Assembly (NCBI RefSeq): GCF_030408595.1
Contig: NZ_CP047080.1
Location: forward strand, 2,197,685-2,261,684
Reading direction: 5' to 3'
DNA length: 64,000 nt
From: Corynebacterium canis
GTDB taxonomy: Bacteria; Actinomycetota; Actinomycetes; Mycobacteriales; Mycobacteriaceae
The stretch's first letter is position 1, and the number at the start of each line of letters is the position of its first letter. Below the pieces are notes generated by a model. It had not been told where the DNA came from. It saw only the letters and a program-made list of their open reading frames with translations, and searched no databases. The translations under genes were made by a program, and so were the position numbers. Positions 45,037 to 53,790 of the stretch are shown piece after piece.

Positions 45037-46338
45037 TTACTTGCCCTCGAACACCTCGCGATTGAGGATACCCTCGCGCTTTGCCACCACAGCCGGCACC
45101 AACGCCTGGCCAGTAACATTCACGGCGGTGCGGCCCATATCCACGATCGGTTCCACCGCCAGCAACAAGCCCACCCCCTCCAGGGGCAAGCCCAGGGTAG
45201 ACAACGTGAGGGTAAGCATCACCGTAGCGCCCGTCGTGCCCGCAGTGGCGGCAGATCCGATCACCGATACGAACACAACCAGCAGGTAATCGGTGATATT
45301 CAGCTGCACGCCGTAAAACTCCGCCACGAAAATAGCTGCGATCGCCGGGTAGATCGCGGCGCAACCATCCATCTTGGTGGTCGCCCCAAGCGGCACCGCA
45401 AACGAGGCATACGCGCGCGGCACCCCCAATCGCTCCACCGTGGTCTTCTCGGTCACCGGCATCACGCCCATCGACGAGCGAGTCACAAACCCCAGGGACG
45501 TCACGGGCCACACCTGTGCGAAAAACCTACGGACGCTCAAACCATGGAGCTTCAACACCGCCGGGTAAATCAAGCCGATCACCACCGCCAAGCCGATATA
45601 CACAGCGATCACGAAGGTCCCCAGCGAGCTCAGCGCCTCCCAACCATAAACGGACACCGCCTTTGCAATCAGCGCCGCCGTGCCGATCGGAGCCAAACGG
45701 ATAATCCACCACAACACCTTCTGGACAATCTCCAACACGCTCGCCGTCAACCTCAACACCGGCTCCGCCGGCTCCCCCACCTTGACGGCAGCAATGCCAA
45801 ACGCGATGGAAATCAACAACAATTGCAACACATGAAACGACGGGGTCGCCGCCAAAGCGCCGGACGCCGTCTCCTTCAGGCCGATCTCCAGGCCAAAGAT
45901 ATTCGAAGGCACAATGCCCTGCAGGAAAGCCACCCACGAGCCGGTGGTTTCCGGGGCGGTTGCGGTCGCGGCGTCGACACGCGAATTACGGCCAGGATGC
46001 AACAACGTGCCAATGACCAAACCCGCAACAACAGAAGCCAAAGCCGTCACGGCAAACCACACCAACGTCTTCCACGCAAGGCGCGCGGCATTAGTCACCT
46101 GGCGGAGCTGCGCAATCGAAGTGATCACCGCGGTGACCACCAGCGGCGGGACCATCAACTTCAGCAAGGACACATATGCTGCGCCCACCTCGCTGACAAT
46201 CGGCACCAGCCAAGACTGGTTGCGGGCAACCATACCTAGGAGGAGGCCCACGATCAGGCCGTATACCACCTGCGCCCCAAAGGACGTAAACACATGCTGA
46301 CGCTGTTCCGCGTCCGGCTTCGTAGCCACAGTAGTCAT
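45037..46338 (-). CDS. Dicarboxylate/amino acid:cation symporter (DAACS)
   Basis: 433 aa with 8 or more hydrophobic segments and both re-entrant hairpin loops of the DAACS/SLC1 family. Key segments: the serine-rich loop RSSMGVMPVTE, GATTKMDGCAAIYPAIAAIFVAE, and VDMGRTAVNVTGQA (family D-x-x-R-T-x-x-N-V-x-G). Likely imports C4-dicarboxylates or acidic amino acids with a cation; substrate not determinable. Translation starts ATG 46338. Confidence 0.9.
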   Translation of the reverse strand: MTTVATKPDAEQRQHVFTSFGAQVVYGLIVGLLLGMVARNQSWLVPIVSEVGAAYVSLLKLMVPPLVVTAVITSIAQLRQVTNAARLAWKTLVWFAVTALASVVAGLVIGTLLHPGRNSRVDAATATAPETTGSWVAFLQGIVPSNIFGLEIGLKETASGALAATPSFHVLQLLLISIAFGIAAVKVGEPAEPVLRLTASVLEIVQKVLWWIIRLAPIGTAALIAKAVSVYGWEALSSLGTFVIAVYIGLAVVIGLIYPAVLKLHGLSVRRFFAQVWPVTSLGFVTRSSMGVMPVTEKTTVERLGVPRAYASFAVPLGATTKMDGCAAIYPAIAAIFVAEFYGVQLNITDYLLVVFVSVIGSAATAGTTGATVMLTLTLSTLGLPLEGVGLLLAVEPIVDMGRTAVNVTGQALVPAVVAKREGILNREVFEGK

Positions 46339-46618
46339 TGTTGTTATGCTCTTTCACTGCGATTTTGGTAAGGCTTGTATGCCTAATGCAGTCGAAAGCA
46401 TAAGCTAGACTAATCAGTACGGTCAAATGTGGGTGGTGGGGCCTTTGTTTGTGTTTTGGATGGACTGAGGTGGGGGAATCGGATAGACCGGATTGTCTAT
46501 ATTGGGGTTGGGCGCTCAGGGCTTGGGCCGCATGACGGCGGGGCGGGGCCTCAAACCGGCAGATGGGCGACTTCAGGCCGGCGGGGCGAGGGCTGGGGCG
46601 CGCGGGGAGGCCATTTGG
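46339..46618. other. Intergenic region between the DAACS gene and repeat D
   Basis: Upstream region of the reverse-strand transporter, with TA-rich promoter-like sequence around 46380-46415, then a G-rich segment (46430-46618) of unknown function. The part 46794-46978 after the repeat is also gene-free. Confidence 0.4.
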
Positions 46619-46793
46619 ATTAGGTTGCGTGCTACGCATGAAGTTTTTTACACCAGAATCGCGGATCCGGTGTAATTTTCATCATCGGGGACGGCCTCAG
46701 CGGCCTGGCGCGATACTATTTACACAGATTTCGGGATTTTGATGTAAAAAATATCAGTAGACACCGTTCAACTCGGGAAATGCCAATATGTCG
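46619..46793 (+). repeat. Dispersed hairpin repeat, copy D
   Basis: Hairpin 1 arms TTACACC/GGTGTAA, variable stem GGCC-TCAGC-GGCC, hairpin 2 weakened (TATTTACA on the left arm), one substitution in the otherwise invariant tail (ATCAGTAGACACC). Ends CCAATATG instead of CAATAGG, so the most diverged copy. Confidence 0.83.
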
Positions 46794-46978
46794 TGCACGA
46801 GCCAATTAGGGCGTACGAGCGTTTAGAGGGTACTAGCCCCCGCGGGCGGCCATCCAGGCCGTTACACAGCGAAAATGCGCAGTGCGCTACAGAATCGCGG
46901 CGTTGCGGCAAAGGCCCGCAAGCCCACACGAGCCCACACAATTCAGCCGCATAAACACCGATTGTTTGGCCACCAGAA

Positions 46979-47707
46979 CTACTCGTGGTTGAGGCGCGAA
47001 CGTTCCTCGCGGGCGCCTTTACGCTCGGCGCGTTTCAAGGCTTTAGCCAATTGGGCGGGGGTCATTTTGATGGGTGCCCAATCAGCACTGGTCGGCAAGA
47101 CCCAGCCCCGCCAATAGGCCAGGATGGCAAAGCCGGCGCCGAGGGTGGTCGCGGCGATCATGCCCACGGCGTCGTGACCCGCGGCATGGAAAGCCACCAT
47201 CGTCGCGGAGGACACAATCGCCGGCGTGGCGTAGAGCGTATTCCCGCCGAAAATGGAGGGGACGCTGCCGGTGGCGATGTCGCGAATCATACCGCCGCCC
47301 ACAGCGGTAAGCATGCCCATGAACAGCGCGGAAGCCCAAGGCATGCCGTACGTCAAGGCCTTCGTAGAGCCGGTGACAGCCCACACGCCGAGGATCACGG
47401 CGTCCCCATGAATGCGGAACAACTCCCACGAGCGCCCGTCGAGATGAATCACCATCACGATAAGGCCGCCGGCGATCGCCATGCCCATGTAACTGGGTTC
47501 GGCAATGGCGGCGGGGGTGCCTCGCTGCATCAGGGTATCGCGAAGCATACCGCCCCCCAGCGCGGAAAATAGCGCCAGGAACGCCACACCAATGATGTCA
47601 AAATTTCGCTGCCTTGCGATGGTGCCGCCGATAGCACCATTGAGCACGACGCCAATCAAGTCGAGGCTCTGGTAGATCGCAAGGATCGTGGGATCAACTG
47701 TGGGCAT
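46979..47707 (-). CDS. TRIC/UPF0126-type membrane protein
   Basis: 242 aa with about seven transmembrane helices and the internal duplication typical of the family: GGGMLRDTLM in the first half and GGGMIRDIATG in the second. Bacterial homologs of trimeric intracellular cation channels; glycine transport has also been proposed for some. C-terminal tail is soluble and rich in Lys/Arg/Glu. Confidence 0.88.
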   Translation of the reverse strand: MPTVDPTILAIYQSLDLIGVVLNGAIGGTIARQRNFDIIGVAFLALFSALGGGMLRDTLMQRGTPAAIAEPSYMGMAIAGGLIVMVIHLDGRSWELFRIHGDAVILGVWAVTGSTKALTYGMPWASALFMGMLTAVGGGMIRDIATGSVPSIFGGNTLYATPAIVSSATMVAFHAAGHDAVGMIAATTLGAGFAILAYWRGWVLPTSADWAPIKMTPAQLAKALKRAERKGAREERSRLNHE

Positions 47708-47779
47708 GCCACCTAGTCAACTACAAGTATCGGCCACACCCAACCGGGGCACGGCCTACCGGGGCGAAACCGGGCCGTA

Positions 47780-48028
47780 TTAGGCCCAATCGCCGGGCGC
47801 CGCGTGACGGCCGTAAGAGGCCTGCACTGGAATGTCGCGTCCAGGGAGTTCTCGGTCCAGCGCCAAACCTAGTTCGGGATCAATCTGCTGTGAGAGCATC
47901 GTATGGATGGTCTCTGCGCGGCCTGCGGCTCCCGCCACAATCTCTTGCCACACCTTGTCAATCGTCGCATCGTCGGACGGCAATCCGAGTTCTTCGTATG
48001 CTGCTCGAACCGTACCCCTGAGGATCAT
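47780..48028 (-). CDS. Small hypothetical protein
   Basis: 82 aa, starts MILRGTVRAAYEELGLP at ATG 48028 with AGGAG 7 nt upstream. Acidic, partly helical; no family recognised. An in-frame upstream start at 48073 is less likely. Confidence 0.55.
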   Translation of the reverse strand: MILRGTVRAAYEELGLPSDDATIDKVWQEIVAGAAGRAETIHTMLSQQIDPELGLALDRELPGRDIPVQASYGRHAAPGDWA

Positions 48029-48240
48029 CAATGCACTCCTAGATAGCTGGCTATTACTACGTACCGAACCCACCTATTGTGGACTACCATTCAGTACTTC
48101 AATTTCGATAAGTAGCACGCATGAAACCCATACGGCCACCCTCTTACCCGAATTCTTCTGTAAAACTCAGGGGTATTTTCATCTAGAGGGCAAAACATTA
48201 GTGCCACACTCACATTGTGGGCAATCTTCCCAGGGTATGG

Positions 48241-48274
48241 GAAGCGCCCCAAGCTGTGACACCTGGGGCGCTTC
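48241..48274 (-). terminator. Hairpin downstream of tRNA-Met
   Basis: 11-bp perfect stem GAAGCGCCCCA (48241-48251) with TGGGGCGCTTC (48264-48274). No T-run on the tRNA strand, so termination is likely but not certain. Confidence 0.5.
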
Positions 48275-48281
48275 TTACTGG

Positions 48282-48355
48282 TGGGGCCAGCGGGGCTCGA
48301 ACCCGCGACCAGCGGATTATGAGTCCGCGGCTCTAACCGACTGAGCTATAGCCCC
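48282..48355 (-). tRNA. tRNA with CAU anticodon (probably elongator Met)
   Basis: 74-nt cloverleaf: acceptor GGGGCTA with TGGCCCC, D-arm AGCTCAGTCGGTTAGAGC, anticodon arm GCGGACTCATAATCCGC (anticodon CAT), T-arm GGGTTCGAGCCC. The anticodon arm resembles mycobacterial metT. A lysidine-modified Ile2 tRNA also has CAT and cannot be excluded by eye. Confidence 0.88.
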
Positions 48356-48494
48356 GCACTGAGCTTAGCCGGTGCGAGGGCAGAGGGAAAACTCGCGCCA
48401 AAAAACCGCCTGTGACCTGCCCGTTTGGACACTTTTCCCGGCCGCGTATATAGTTACTTCTCGTTGCAAGGGATTACCCCGGCACACACACCAT

Positions 48495-48567
48495 TCCCCC
48501 ATAGCTCAATTGGCAGAGCATTCGACTGTTAATCGAAGGGTTACTGGTTCGAGTCCAGTTGGGGGAG
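48495..48567 (+). tRNA. tRNA-Asn (anticodon GUU)
   Basis: 73-nt cloverleaf: acceptor TCCCCCA with TGGGGGA, D-arm AGCTCAATTGGCAGAGC, anticodon arm TCGACTGTTAATCGA (anticodon GTT), T-arm ACTGGTTCGAGTCCAGT, discriminator G. CCA is not encoded. Confidence 0.96.
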
Positions 48568-48574
48568 CTTTTAG

Positions 48575-48607
48575 CCCCACGAGTCCACCCTCGGCGGGGA
48601 TTTTTTT
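48575..48607 (+). terminator. Terminator of tRNA-Asn
   Basis: CCCC (48575-48578) with GGGG (48596-48599) around an inner GAG/CTC pairing, followed by seven T. Confidence 0.75.
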
Positions 48608-48630
48608 ATGCCACCCGTGCGATCAGCGCC

Positions 48631-48636
48631 TATCCT
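48631..48636 (+). promoter_or_regulatory. -10 box of the BCCT transporter gene (leaderless)
   Basis: TATCCT ends 7 nt before GTG 48644. The in-frame ATG at 48608 lies upstream of this box, directly after the tRNA terminator, and is therefore unlikely to be used. Confidence 0.45.
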
Positions 48637-48643
48637 CTTCTTC

Positions 48644-50560
48644 GTGCGAGGAAAACAGATCTCATCACGGCGGTCCGTAAATACCCCGGTATTTGCCACC
48701 ACCCTCATCGGCGTCATAGCCCTGGTTGCCTGGGCTTTCTTTGGCCACGATTCTGCGGAGATGGCGCTCACCGCCGTCACCGGTTGGATTGCGCAAAAAC
48801 TAGGTTGGTTTTATGTCCTTACCGCCACCGTCGCAGTTATTTTCGTAATAGTAGTTGCGATATCAAAATTGGGAACCCTCCGGCTCGGCCCCGACGATTC
48901 CCGCCCCCAATTCAGCCTGTTTTCTTGGTCTGCAATGCTTTTCGCCGCCGGGATCGGCGTCGACCTTATGTTCTTCTCCGTGGCGGAACCGGTAACGCAG
49001 TATTACATGCCGCCGCAAGGCCCCGGCGAGACCCGTCAGGCGGCGGAGGAAGCCGTGGTTTTCGCCCTCTTCCACTACGGGATTTCCGGCTGGGCCATGT
49101 ATTCGCTTCTCGGAATGGCGTTCGGTTTCTTCGCCTTCCGGTGGGGCATGCCGCTCACCCTGCGCAGCGCGCTCTACCCGCTCTTGGGCAAGCGGGTCCA
49201 AGGCACATTGGGGCATTCGGTAGACGTGGCGGCGACGCTGGGCACGGTGTTCGGTATCGCGGCGTCGCTAAGCATCGGCGTGGTACAGCTCAACTACGGA
49301 CTCACACTGTTGTTCGGTTGGGAGGAAGGCGAGCAGGTGCAAACCGCGCTGGTGGTGTTTAGCGTGGCCATCGCGGCGCTGTCCGCAGTATCCGGCGTGG
49401 ACCGCGGCATTAAGCGCCTTTCCGAAATCAATGTGCTGATGGCCATCGTGCTGATGACCTATGTTGTTATCACAGGTAAAACGGCATTTCTGCTCGACGC
49501 AATGGTGATGAATATCGGCGACTACGCCTACCATTTCGTGGATTGGTCGCTAGACACCTACGCCTATTCCGAGACGCCGGAACAGACCCGCGCCTGGCTG
49601 GCCAGCTGGACGCTCTTCTTCTGGGCCTGGTGGGTCGCCTGGGCGCCGTTCGTAGGTTTGTTCCTGGCGCGCATTTCCCGCGGCCGGACGCTACGCGAGT
49701 TTGTGCTGGGCACCCTGACCATCCCGTTCCTGTTTATCCTGATGTGGATGAGCTTCTTCGGCAACGCGGCGCTAGACAAGGTGCGCGGCGGCGACGACGC
49801 CTTCGGACGCATGGCCATGGAAGCCCCGCAACGCGGGTTTTTCGATCTGATGCTCGATTACCCGGGCGGCATGCTGCTCGTCGGCCTGACCACCCTGATC
49901 GGCCTGCTGCTCTATATCACCTCCGCGGATTCCGGCGCCCTGGTGATGTCCAATTTCACCTCCCGCATCGACGACGCGCACCGCGATGGCCCCCGCTGGT
50001 CGCGCATTGTGTGGTCCGTGGTCATCGGCGTGCTCACCCTGGTGATGCTGCGTATCGACGGCGTGGCCACCACCCAAGCCGCCACCGTGGTCATGGGCTT
50101 GCCGTTCACCGTGGTGATGTATCCGCTGATGATCAGCCTCTGGAAGTCCCTGCGCCGCGAGCTCGAGCCCGGCGAACAAAAACCCGACTGGCGGCACCGT
50201 CTCGCCCGCTCGTTCGACTGGCCGAGCGCCGAGAAAGCGCAGCGTTACCTGGACGACACCGCATTGCCCGCGCTTCTCGACGTCGCTAAGGAACTGTCCG
50301 CGCAGAACTTCCCCGCCGGCGTCCACGTGGAGCCCACCTTGCCGGTATCCACCCTTACCCTCAATTTCGGGGAGAAGACACTGTCCATCGTCCCGCTGGA
50401 ATGCGACGTCCCGGCGCTGGCGGGCTACAACCTCGACCGCGAAGACCCCTACATAGAATTGCGCCTTGGCACGATTGATATCTACGGTTATGAAACCGAA
50501 GAACTCATCAGCGCGGTGTTGGACCGCGTCGAGGCAGAACGAGGTTCTTTAGTAGAGTAG
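48644..50560 (+). CDS. BCCT family choline/glycine-betaine transporter
   Basis: 638 aa, 12 predicted helices. The BCCT hallmark tryptophan-rich helix is WTLFFWAWWVAWAPFVGLF, followed by ISRGRTLREF; GIGVDLMFFSVAEPV is the conserved helix 3-4 region. The long C-terminal cytoplasmic domain (from about residue 500) resembles that of BetT. Proton- or sodium-coupled uptake of choline, betaine or similar osmolytes is likely. GTG 48644 is preferred because of the promoter position; ATG 48608 would add 12 residues. Confidence 0.9.
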   Translation: MRGKQISSRRSVNTPVFATTLIGVIALVAWAFFGHDSAEMALTAVTGWIAQKLGWFYVLTATVAVIFVIVVAISKLGTLRLGPDDSRPQFSLFSWSAMLFAAGIGVDLMFFSVAEPVTQYYMPPQGPGETRQAAEEAVVFALFHYGISGWAMYSLLGMAFGFFAFRWGMPLTLRSALYPLLGKRVQGTLGHSVDVAATLGTVFGIAASLSIGVVQLNYGLTLLFGWEEGEQVQTALVVFSVAIAALSAVSGVDRGIKRLSEINVLMAIVLMTYVVITGKTAFLLDAMVMNIGDYAYHFVDWSLDTYAYSETPEQTRAWLASWTLFFWAWWVAWAPFVGLFLARISRGRTLREFVLGTLTIPFLFILMWMSFFGNAALDKVRGGDDAFGRMAMEAPQRGFFDLMLDYPGGMLLVGLTTLIGLLLYITSADSGALVMSNFTSRIDDAHRDGPRWSRIVWSVVIGVLTLVMLRIDGVATTQAATVVMGLPFTVVMYPLMISLWKSLRRELEPGEQKPDWRHRLARSFDWPSAEKAQRYLDDTALPALLDVAKELSAQNFPAGVHVEPTLPVSTLTLNFGEKTLSIVPLECDVPALAGYNLDREDPYIELRLGTIDIYGYETEELISAVLDRVEAERGSLVE

Positions 50561-50593
50561 GCGTATCCGCAACCATCGCAAAAGGGAAAGATA

Positions 50594-50836
50594 ATGATCC
50601 AATTCGTCATTGGCGCTGCCGCAGGCTACGTGCTGGGCACCAAGGCGGGACGTAAACGATTCGACCAGATCAAACGCGGCTACAACTTCGCCGTGAACTC
50701 CCCCGCCTCGAAAGCCGCCATCACGGCCACGCGCAAAGCCATAGCCAATCGACTGGATCCCCAGCCGCGCATGAAGGAAATCAAGGAAATCCGCCGCGAG
50801 GACGGCAGCACGGTGTTGGAGCCGGACGAGGATTAG
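50594..50836 (+). CDS. Small YtxH-like protein
   Basis: 80 aa. N-terminal glycine-rich hydrophobic segment (FVIGAAAGYVLGTKAGR) followed by a basic helical region and acidic end. Homologs sit next to dnaG in Mycobacterium (Rv2342 position). Purine-rich ribosome site AAAGGGAAAG before ATG 50594. Convergent with dnaG. Function unknown. Confidence 0.8.
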   Translation: MIQFVIGAAAGYVLGTKAGRKRFDQIKRGYNFAVNSPASKAAITATRKAIANRLDPQPRMKEIKEIRREDGSTVLEPDED

Positions 50837-50852
50837 GTAAGTCGCGGCGTCG

Positions 50853-52745
50853 TCACTGCTGAAAAGCACGGGCCAGCAGGTCGCGCCGCGCCTGCTCTAG
50901 GGCAATTAGGTCTGCAAACAACGAATTGTACGTGCGCTCATCATCCGCCGGGCGCATCCGTTGCAGACGCGCCTTCAACTGCGCAATCTGATTGCCCACC
51001 CGCACCTCCTGCAGGCGCGACAACACGCTATCCGCATACTGCGGCAGGGCCTCCGACGGGCAATGAATCTCCTCCACCGCCAACTCCGACACCAACGACC
51101 GGCCCAATAAATCCGTCATCTCGCCCGCCACCCCGGCGATCCCATTCCGGCTGCGGCAGCCGCCCTGATTCGCAATGGCCTGCCGCACCGCGCGGTACGC
51201 CGGATGCGTGAACGCGTCCACCGGGATCCCATCAAAATAATCGCCAGCGATCTCCGGATACTGCAACGCCAACTTCAAGCTCTCCCGCTCCGGCCACAGG
51301 CGCGGCTCGCGGGGGTTCGGCAGATCAAAACCGGGGGTAGGGGAACTCGTCGCTGGCGCCGCGGCCGCATCGAACCGCCGCGCGCGACGCGGCTCTTGCG
51401 GGCGCTGCCGAGGGTGACGCGCCTGCTCCCTGACCTGGGCGAGCACCTCGCCAGGATCCGTCCAGCCGACCCAACCCGCCAATTGACGAGCGTACTCATT
51501 GCGCAACGTCTCATCGCGGATCCCGGCCACTACCGGCACCGCGCGGCGCAACGCCTGAAGGCGGCCATCGACGGAATCCAGCGAATAATCCTGAAGCATC
51601 GCGCGAACCACGAATTCGAACATAGGTACGCGCTTGGCGACGAGCTCCCGGAGCGCCGCATCGCCCTGGGCCAGCCGCAAATCACACGGGTCCATGCCGT
51701 CCGGCGCTACCGAAACATAGGACTGACCGGTGAATTGCTGATCCCCCTCGAAGGCGCGCATGGCGGCCTTTTGCCCGGCCTCGTCGCCGTCGAACGTATA
51801 TATCAATTCGCCGCGAAAGTAGGTATCGTCCAACATCAACCTGCGCAGCAGCTGCAGGTGCTCATCCCCAAAGGCCGTGCCGCAGGCCGCCACCGCAGTG
51901 GTCACCCCGGCGACATGCATAGCCATCACATCGGTATAGCCCTCCACAACCACCGCGCGATGCCCGGCGGCGATATCCTTCTTCGCCTGATCGAGGCCGA
52001 ACAACACCTTCGACTTCTTATACAGCATGGTCTCGGGCGTATTCATGTACTTGCCCAGGTTATCGTCCTCGAAGAGCTTGCGGGCGCCGAAGCCAATCAC
52101 GTCGCCGGCGAGATTGCGGATCGGCCACAGCAGGCGGCGGTGAAACCTATCAATCGGGCCGCGCCGCCCCATGGCGCACAGGCCCGCCGCCTCCAGCTCC
52201 TGGTGGCTAAACCCCTTGCGCAGGAGGTGCTTAGTGAGCGTATCCCAACCCCCCGGCGCATACCCGCAACCGAACTTATGTGCGTCTGCGGCGGAGAACC
52301 CGCGCTGGGTAAGGAACCTGCGGGCGGTCTCCGCCTCTTGGGTCTCCAGCTGGGCTACATAGAACTCATGCGCCGCCTTATTGGCCGCCACCAGCCGCTG
52401 CCGAGTACCCGGCTCCTCCCTGCGGCCCGGACCCCCACCTTCGTATCGAATCTGATAGCCAATCTTCTCCGCGCAAATCTCCACCGCTTCCGGGAAGCTC
52501 ACATGCTCCATCTTCATCAGGAAGCTGAACACATCCCCGCCCTCGCCGGAGGAAAAACAGTGAAAGTACCCGCGGTTCGGCCGCACATGGAACGACGGCG
52601 TCTTCTCATCCTTAAACGGCGAAAGCCCCTTCAACGAATCCGCGCCAGCGGGCTTGAGCTGCACATACTCCCCCACGATCTCCTCGATGGGGGTGCGCTC
52701 GCGGATCGCCGCAATATCCGAATCCGGGATTCTTCCTTTGGCCAT
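50853..52745 (-). CDS. dnaG: DNA primase
   Basis: Synthesises RNA primers at the replication fork. 630 aa: N-terminal CHC2-type domain (about 1-100), TOPRIM catalytic domain with VVVEGYTDVMAMH (glutamate), TFDGDEAGQKAA and DGMDPCDL (aspartates), and a C-terminal DnaB-binding domain. The zinc-ribbon ligands are largely missing: the usual CPFH is SPFK and the usual CxxCG is CFSSG, leaving one cysteine. Shape residues (KTPSFHV, GEGGDVFSFL) are kept. ATG 52745 fits the family start. Confidence 0.96.
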   Translation of the reverse strand: MAKGRIPDSDIAAIRERTPIEEIVGEYVQLKPAGADSLKGLSPFKDEKTPSFHVRPNRGYFHCFSSGEGGDVFSFLMKMEHVSFPEAVEICAEKIGYQIRYEGGGPGRREEPGTRQRLVAANKAAHEFYVAQLETQEAETARRFLTQRGFSAADAHKFGCGYAPGGWDTLTKHLLRKGFSHQELEAAGLCAMGRRGPIDRFHRRLLWPIRNLAGDVIGFGARKLFEDDNLGKYMNTPETMLYKKSKVLFGLDQAKKDIAAGHRAVVVEGYTDVMAMHVAGVTTAVAACGTAFGDEHLQLLRRLMLDDTYFRGELIYTFDGDEAGQKAAMRAFEGDQQFTGQSYVSVAPDGMDPCDLRLAQGDAALRELVAKRVPMFEFVVRAMLQDYSLDSVDGRLQALRRAVPVVAGIRDETLRNEYARQLAGWVGWTDPGEVLAQVREQARHPRQRPQEPRRARRFDAAAAPATSSPTPGFDLPNPREPRLWPERESLKLALQYPEIAGDYFDGIPVDAFTHPAYRAVRQAIANQGGCRSRNGIAGVAGEMTDLLGRSLVSELAVEEIHCPSEALPQYADSVLSRLQEVRVGNQIAQLKARLQRMRPADDERTYNSLFADLIALEQARRDLLARAFQQ

Positions 52746-53011
52746 GCCCTATACATTAGCGCCGATGCCAAATCGACAACCGCGCCAGCTTTTGGCGTGC
52801 GGGTGGTGGGTGGTTCACGCCTTCGGGATAGGTTCTATTGTCAGGTTTGCCTCCGAATTCGCGTCGTGGATGTTCCGGTCCGGCGCTCCGGTTTTTGTAG
52901 GCATTTTCGGGGCAGGCCTAGCGGCCTCGCTGCGGGCTCCAAAAGGCCCGACCATCCATTACCCTTACCAAAAACGTTAATGGCCGCCATTTTGATATGG
53001 TAAGCTGTTGG
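52746..53011. other. Intergenic region upstream of dnaG
   Basis: Left part is the dnaG promoter side; part of 52900-53011 shows short matches (for example GGTAAGGG, TTTTGATATGGTAAGCT) to the extension sequence beside copies B and F of the dispersed repeat, so it may be a decayed extension of copy E. No gene. Confidence 0.4.
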
Positions 53012-53185
53012 CAACCTATTGGCACGTGCGGAGTTGAACGGTGTCTACCGATATTTTTTACATCAAAATCCCGAAATCTGTGTAAAAAATATCGCGGCGG
53101 CGGCCCTGGGCGGCCCCAGATGATGAAAATTACACCGAATCCGCGATTCTGGTGTAAAAAACTTCATGCACAGCACACAACCTAT
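53012..53185 (-). repeat. Dispersed hairpin repeat, copy E
   Basis: Bounded by the direct repeat CAACCTAT at 53012-53019 and 53178-53185. Hairpin 1 has 7-bp arms TTACACC/GGTGTAA with a further inner AATC/GATT pairing; hairpin 2 has a perfect 14-bp stem including the CG closing pair. 53186-53363 to copy F has no gene. Confidence 0.87.
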
Positions 53186-53363
53186 CCCCACCGGGCCTTC
53201 GAGGGCTAGTTTTCTGCCACCCGAGCCCATATCCGTCGAATCCCCAGCCCAGGCAACGAACCCTCCAGCCTAGAGCGCCGCAACTACGGTGCCCGCCCCC
53301 GATCCGATCAGTTGCGCGAGTGCCATTTGCCCGCCGCCGCTTTGCCACACACCAGCCCTCAAC

Positions 53364-53682
53364 CAAATCAATTGTACCCAAACGATTTTGCAGCCAAACT
53401 CTTTTCAGAAATCGCCACAGCGGCCAGTTTGAGCCCCTGAAATCTACTACCCAAGGTGAACTATGGACGAATCACGTTTCGTTCGCCATTCTGATACACT
53501 AAGTTGCTAGCAACCTATTGGCCCAGCCGTAGTTGAACGGTGTCTACCGATATTTTTTACATCAAAATCCCGAAATCTGTGTAAAAAATATCGCGCTAGG
53601 CCGCTCAGGCGGCCCCAGATGATGAAAATTACACCAGACGCGGCGCTGGTGTAAAAAACTTCATGCGCAGCACACAACCTAT
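53364..53682 (-). repeat. Dispersed hairpin repeat, copy F, with extension
   Basis: The core 53511-53682 is bounded by CAACCTAT at both ends. Hairpin 1 is the strongest of the set (9-bp arms TTACACCAG/CTGGTGTAA) and 2 nt shorter than in other copies; the variable stem is perfect (GGCCGC-CTGA-GCGGCC). The extension 53364-53510 matches 40861-41008 of copy C. Confidence 0.87.
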
Positions 53683-53790
53683 CCGCGCGCGCCGCATGAC
53701 GGCCGCCCTGCGCCATTAAAACCGGTAATCCACCACATCCCACCGCACCCCTCGCGGCTCAACGCGGCAGATCATGAAATGATATTGGGC

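Noticed and set aside
45026..45511. N-terminal extension of the beta-lactamase-fold gene to 45511
   Set aside because: The extension is a shifted reading of the DAACS transporter gene; the domain itself starts near ATG 45025.
52766..52980. Small forward ORF between dnaG and repeat E
   Set aside because: No ribosome site or family resemblance; sequence partly resembles the repeat extension.
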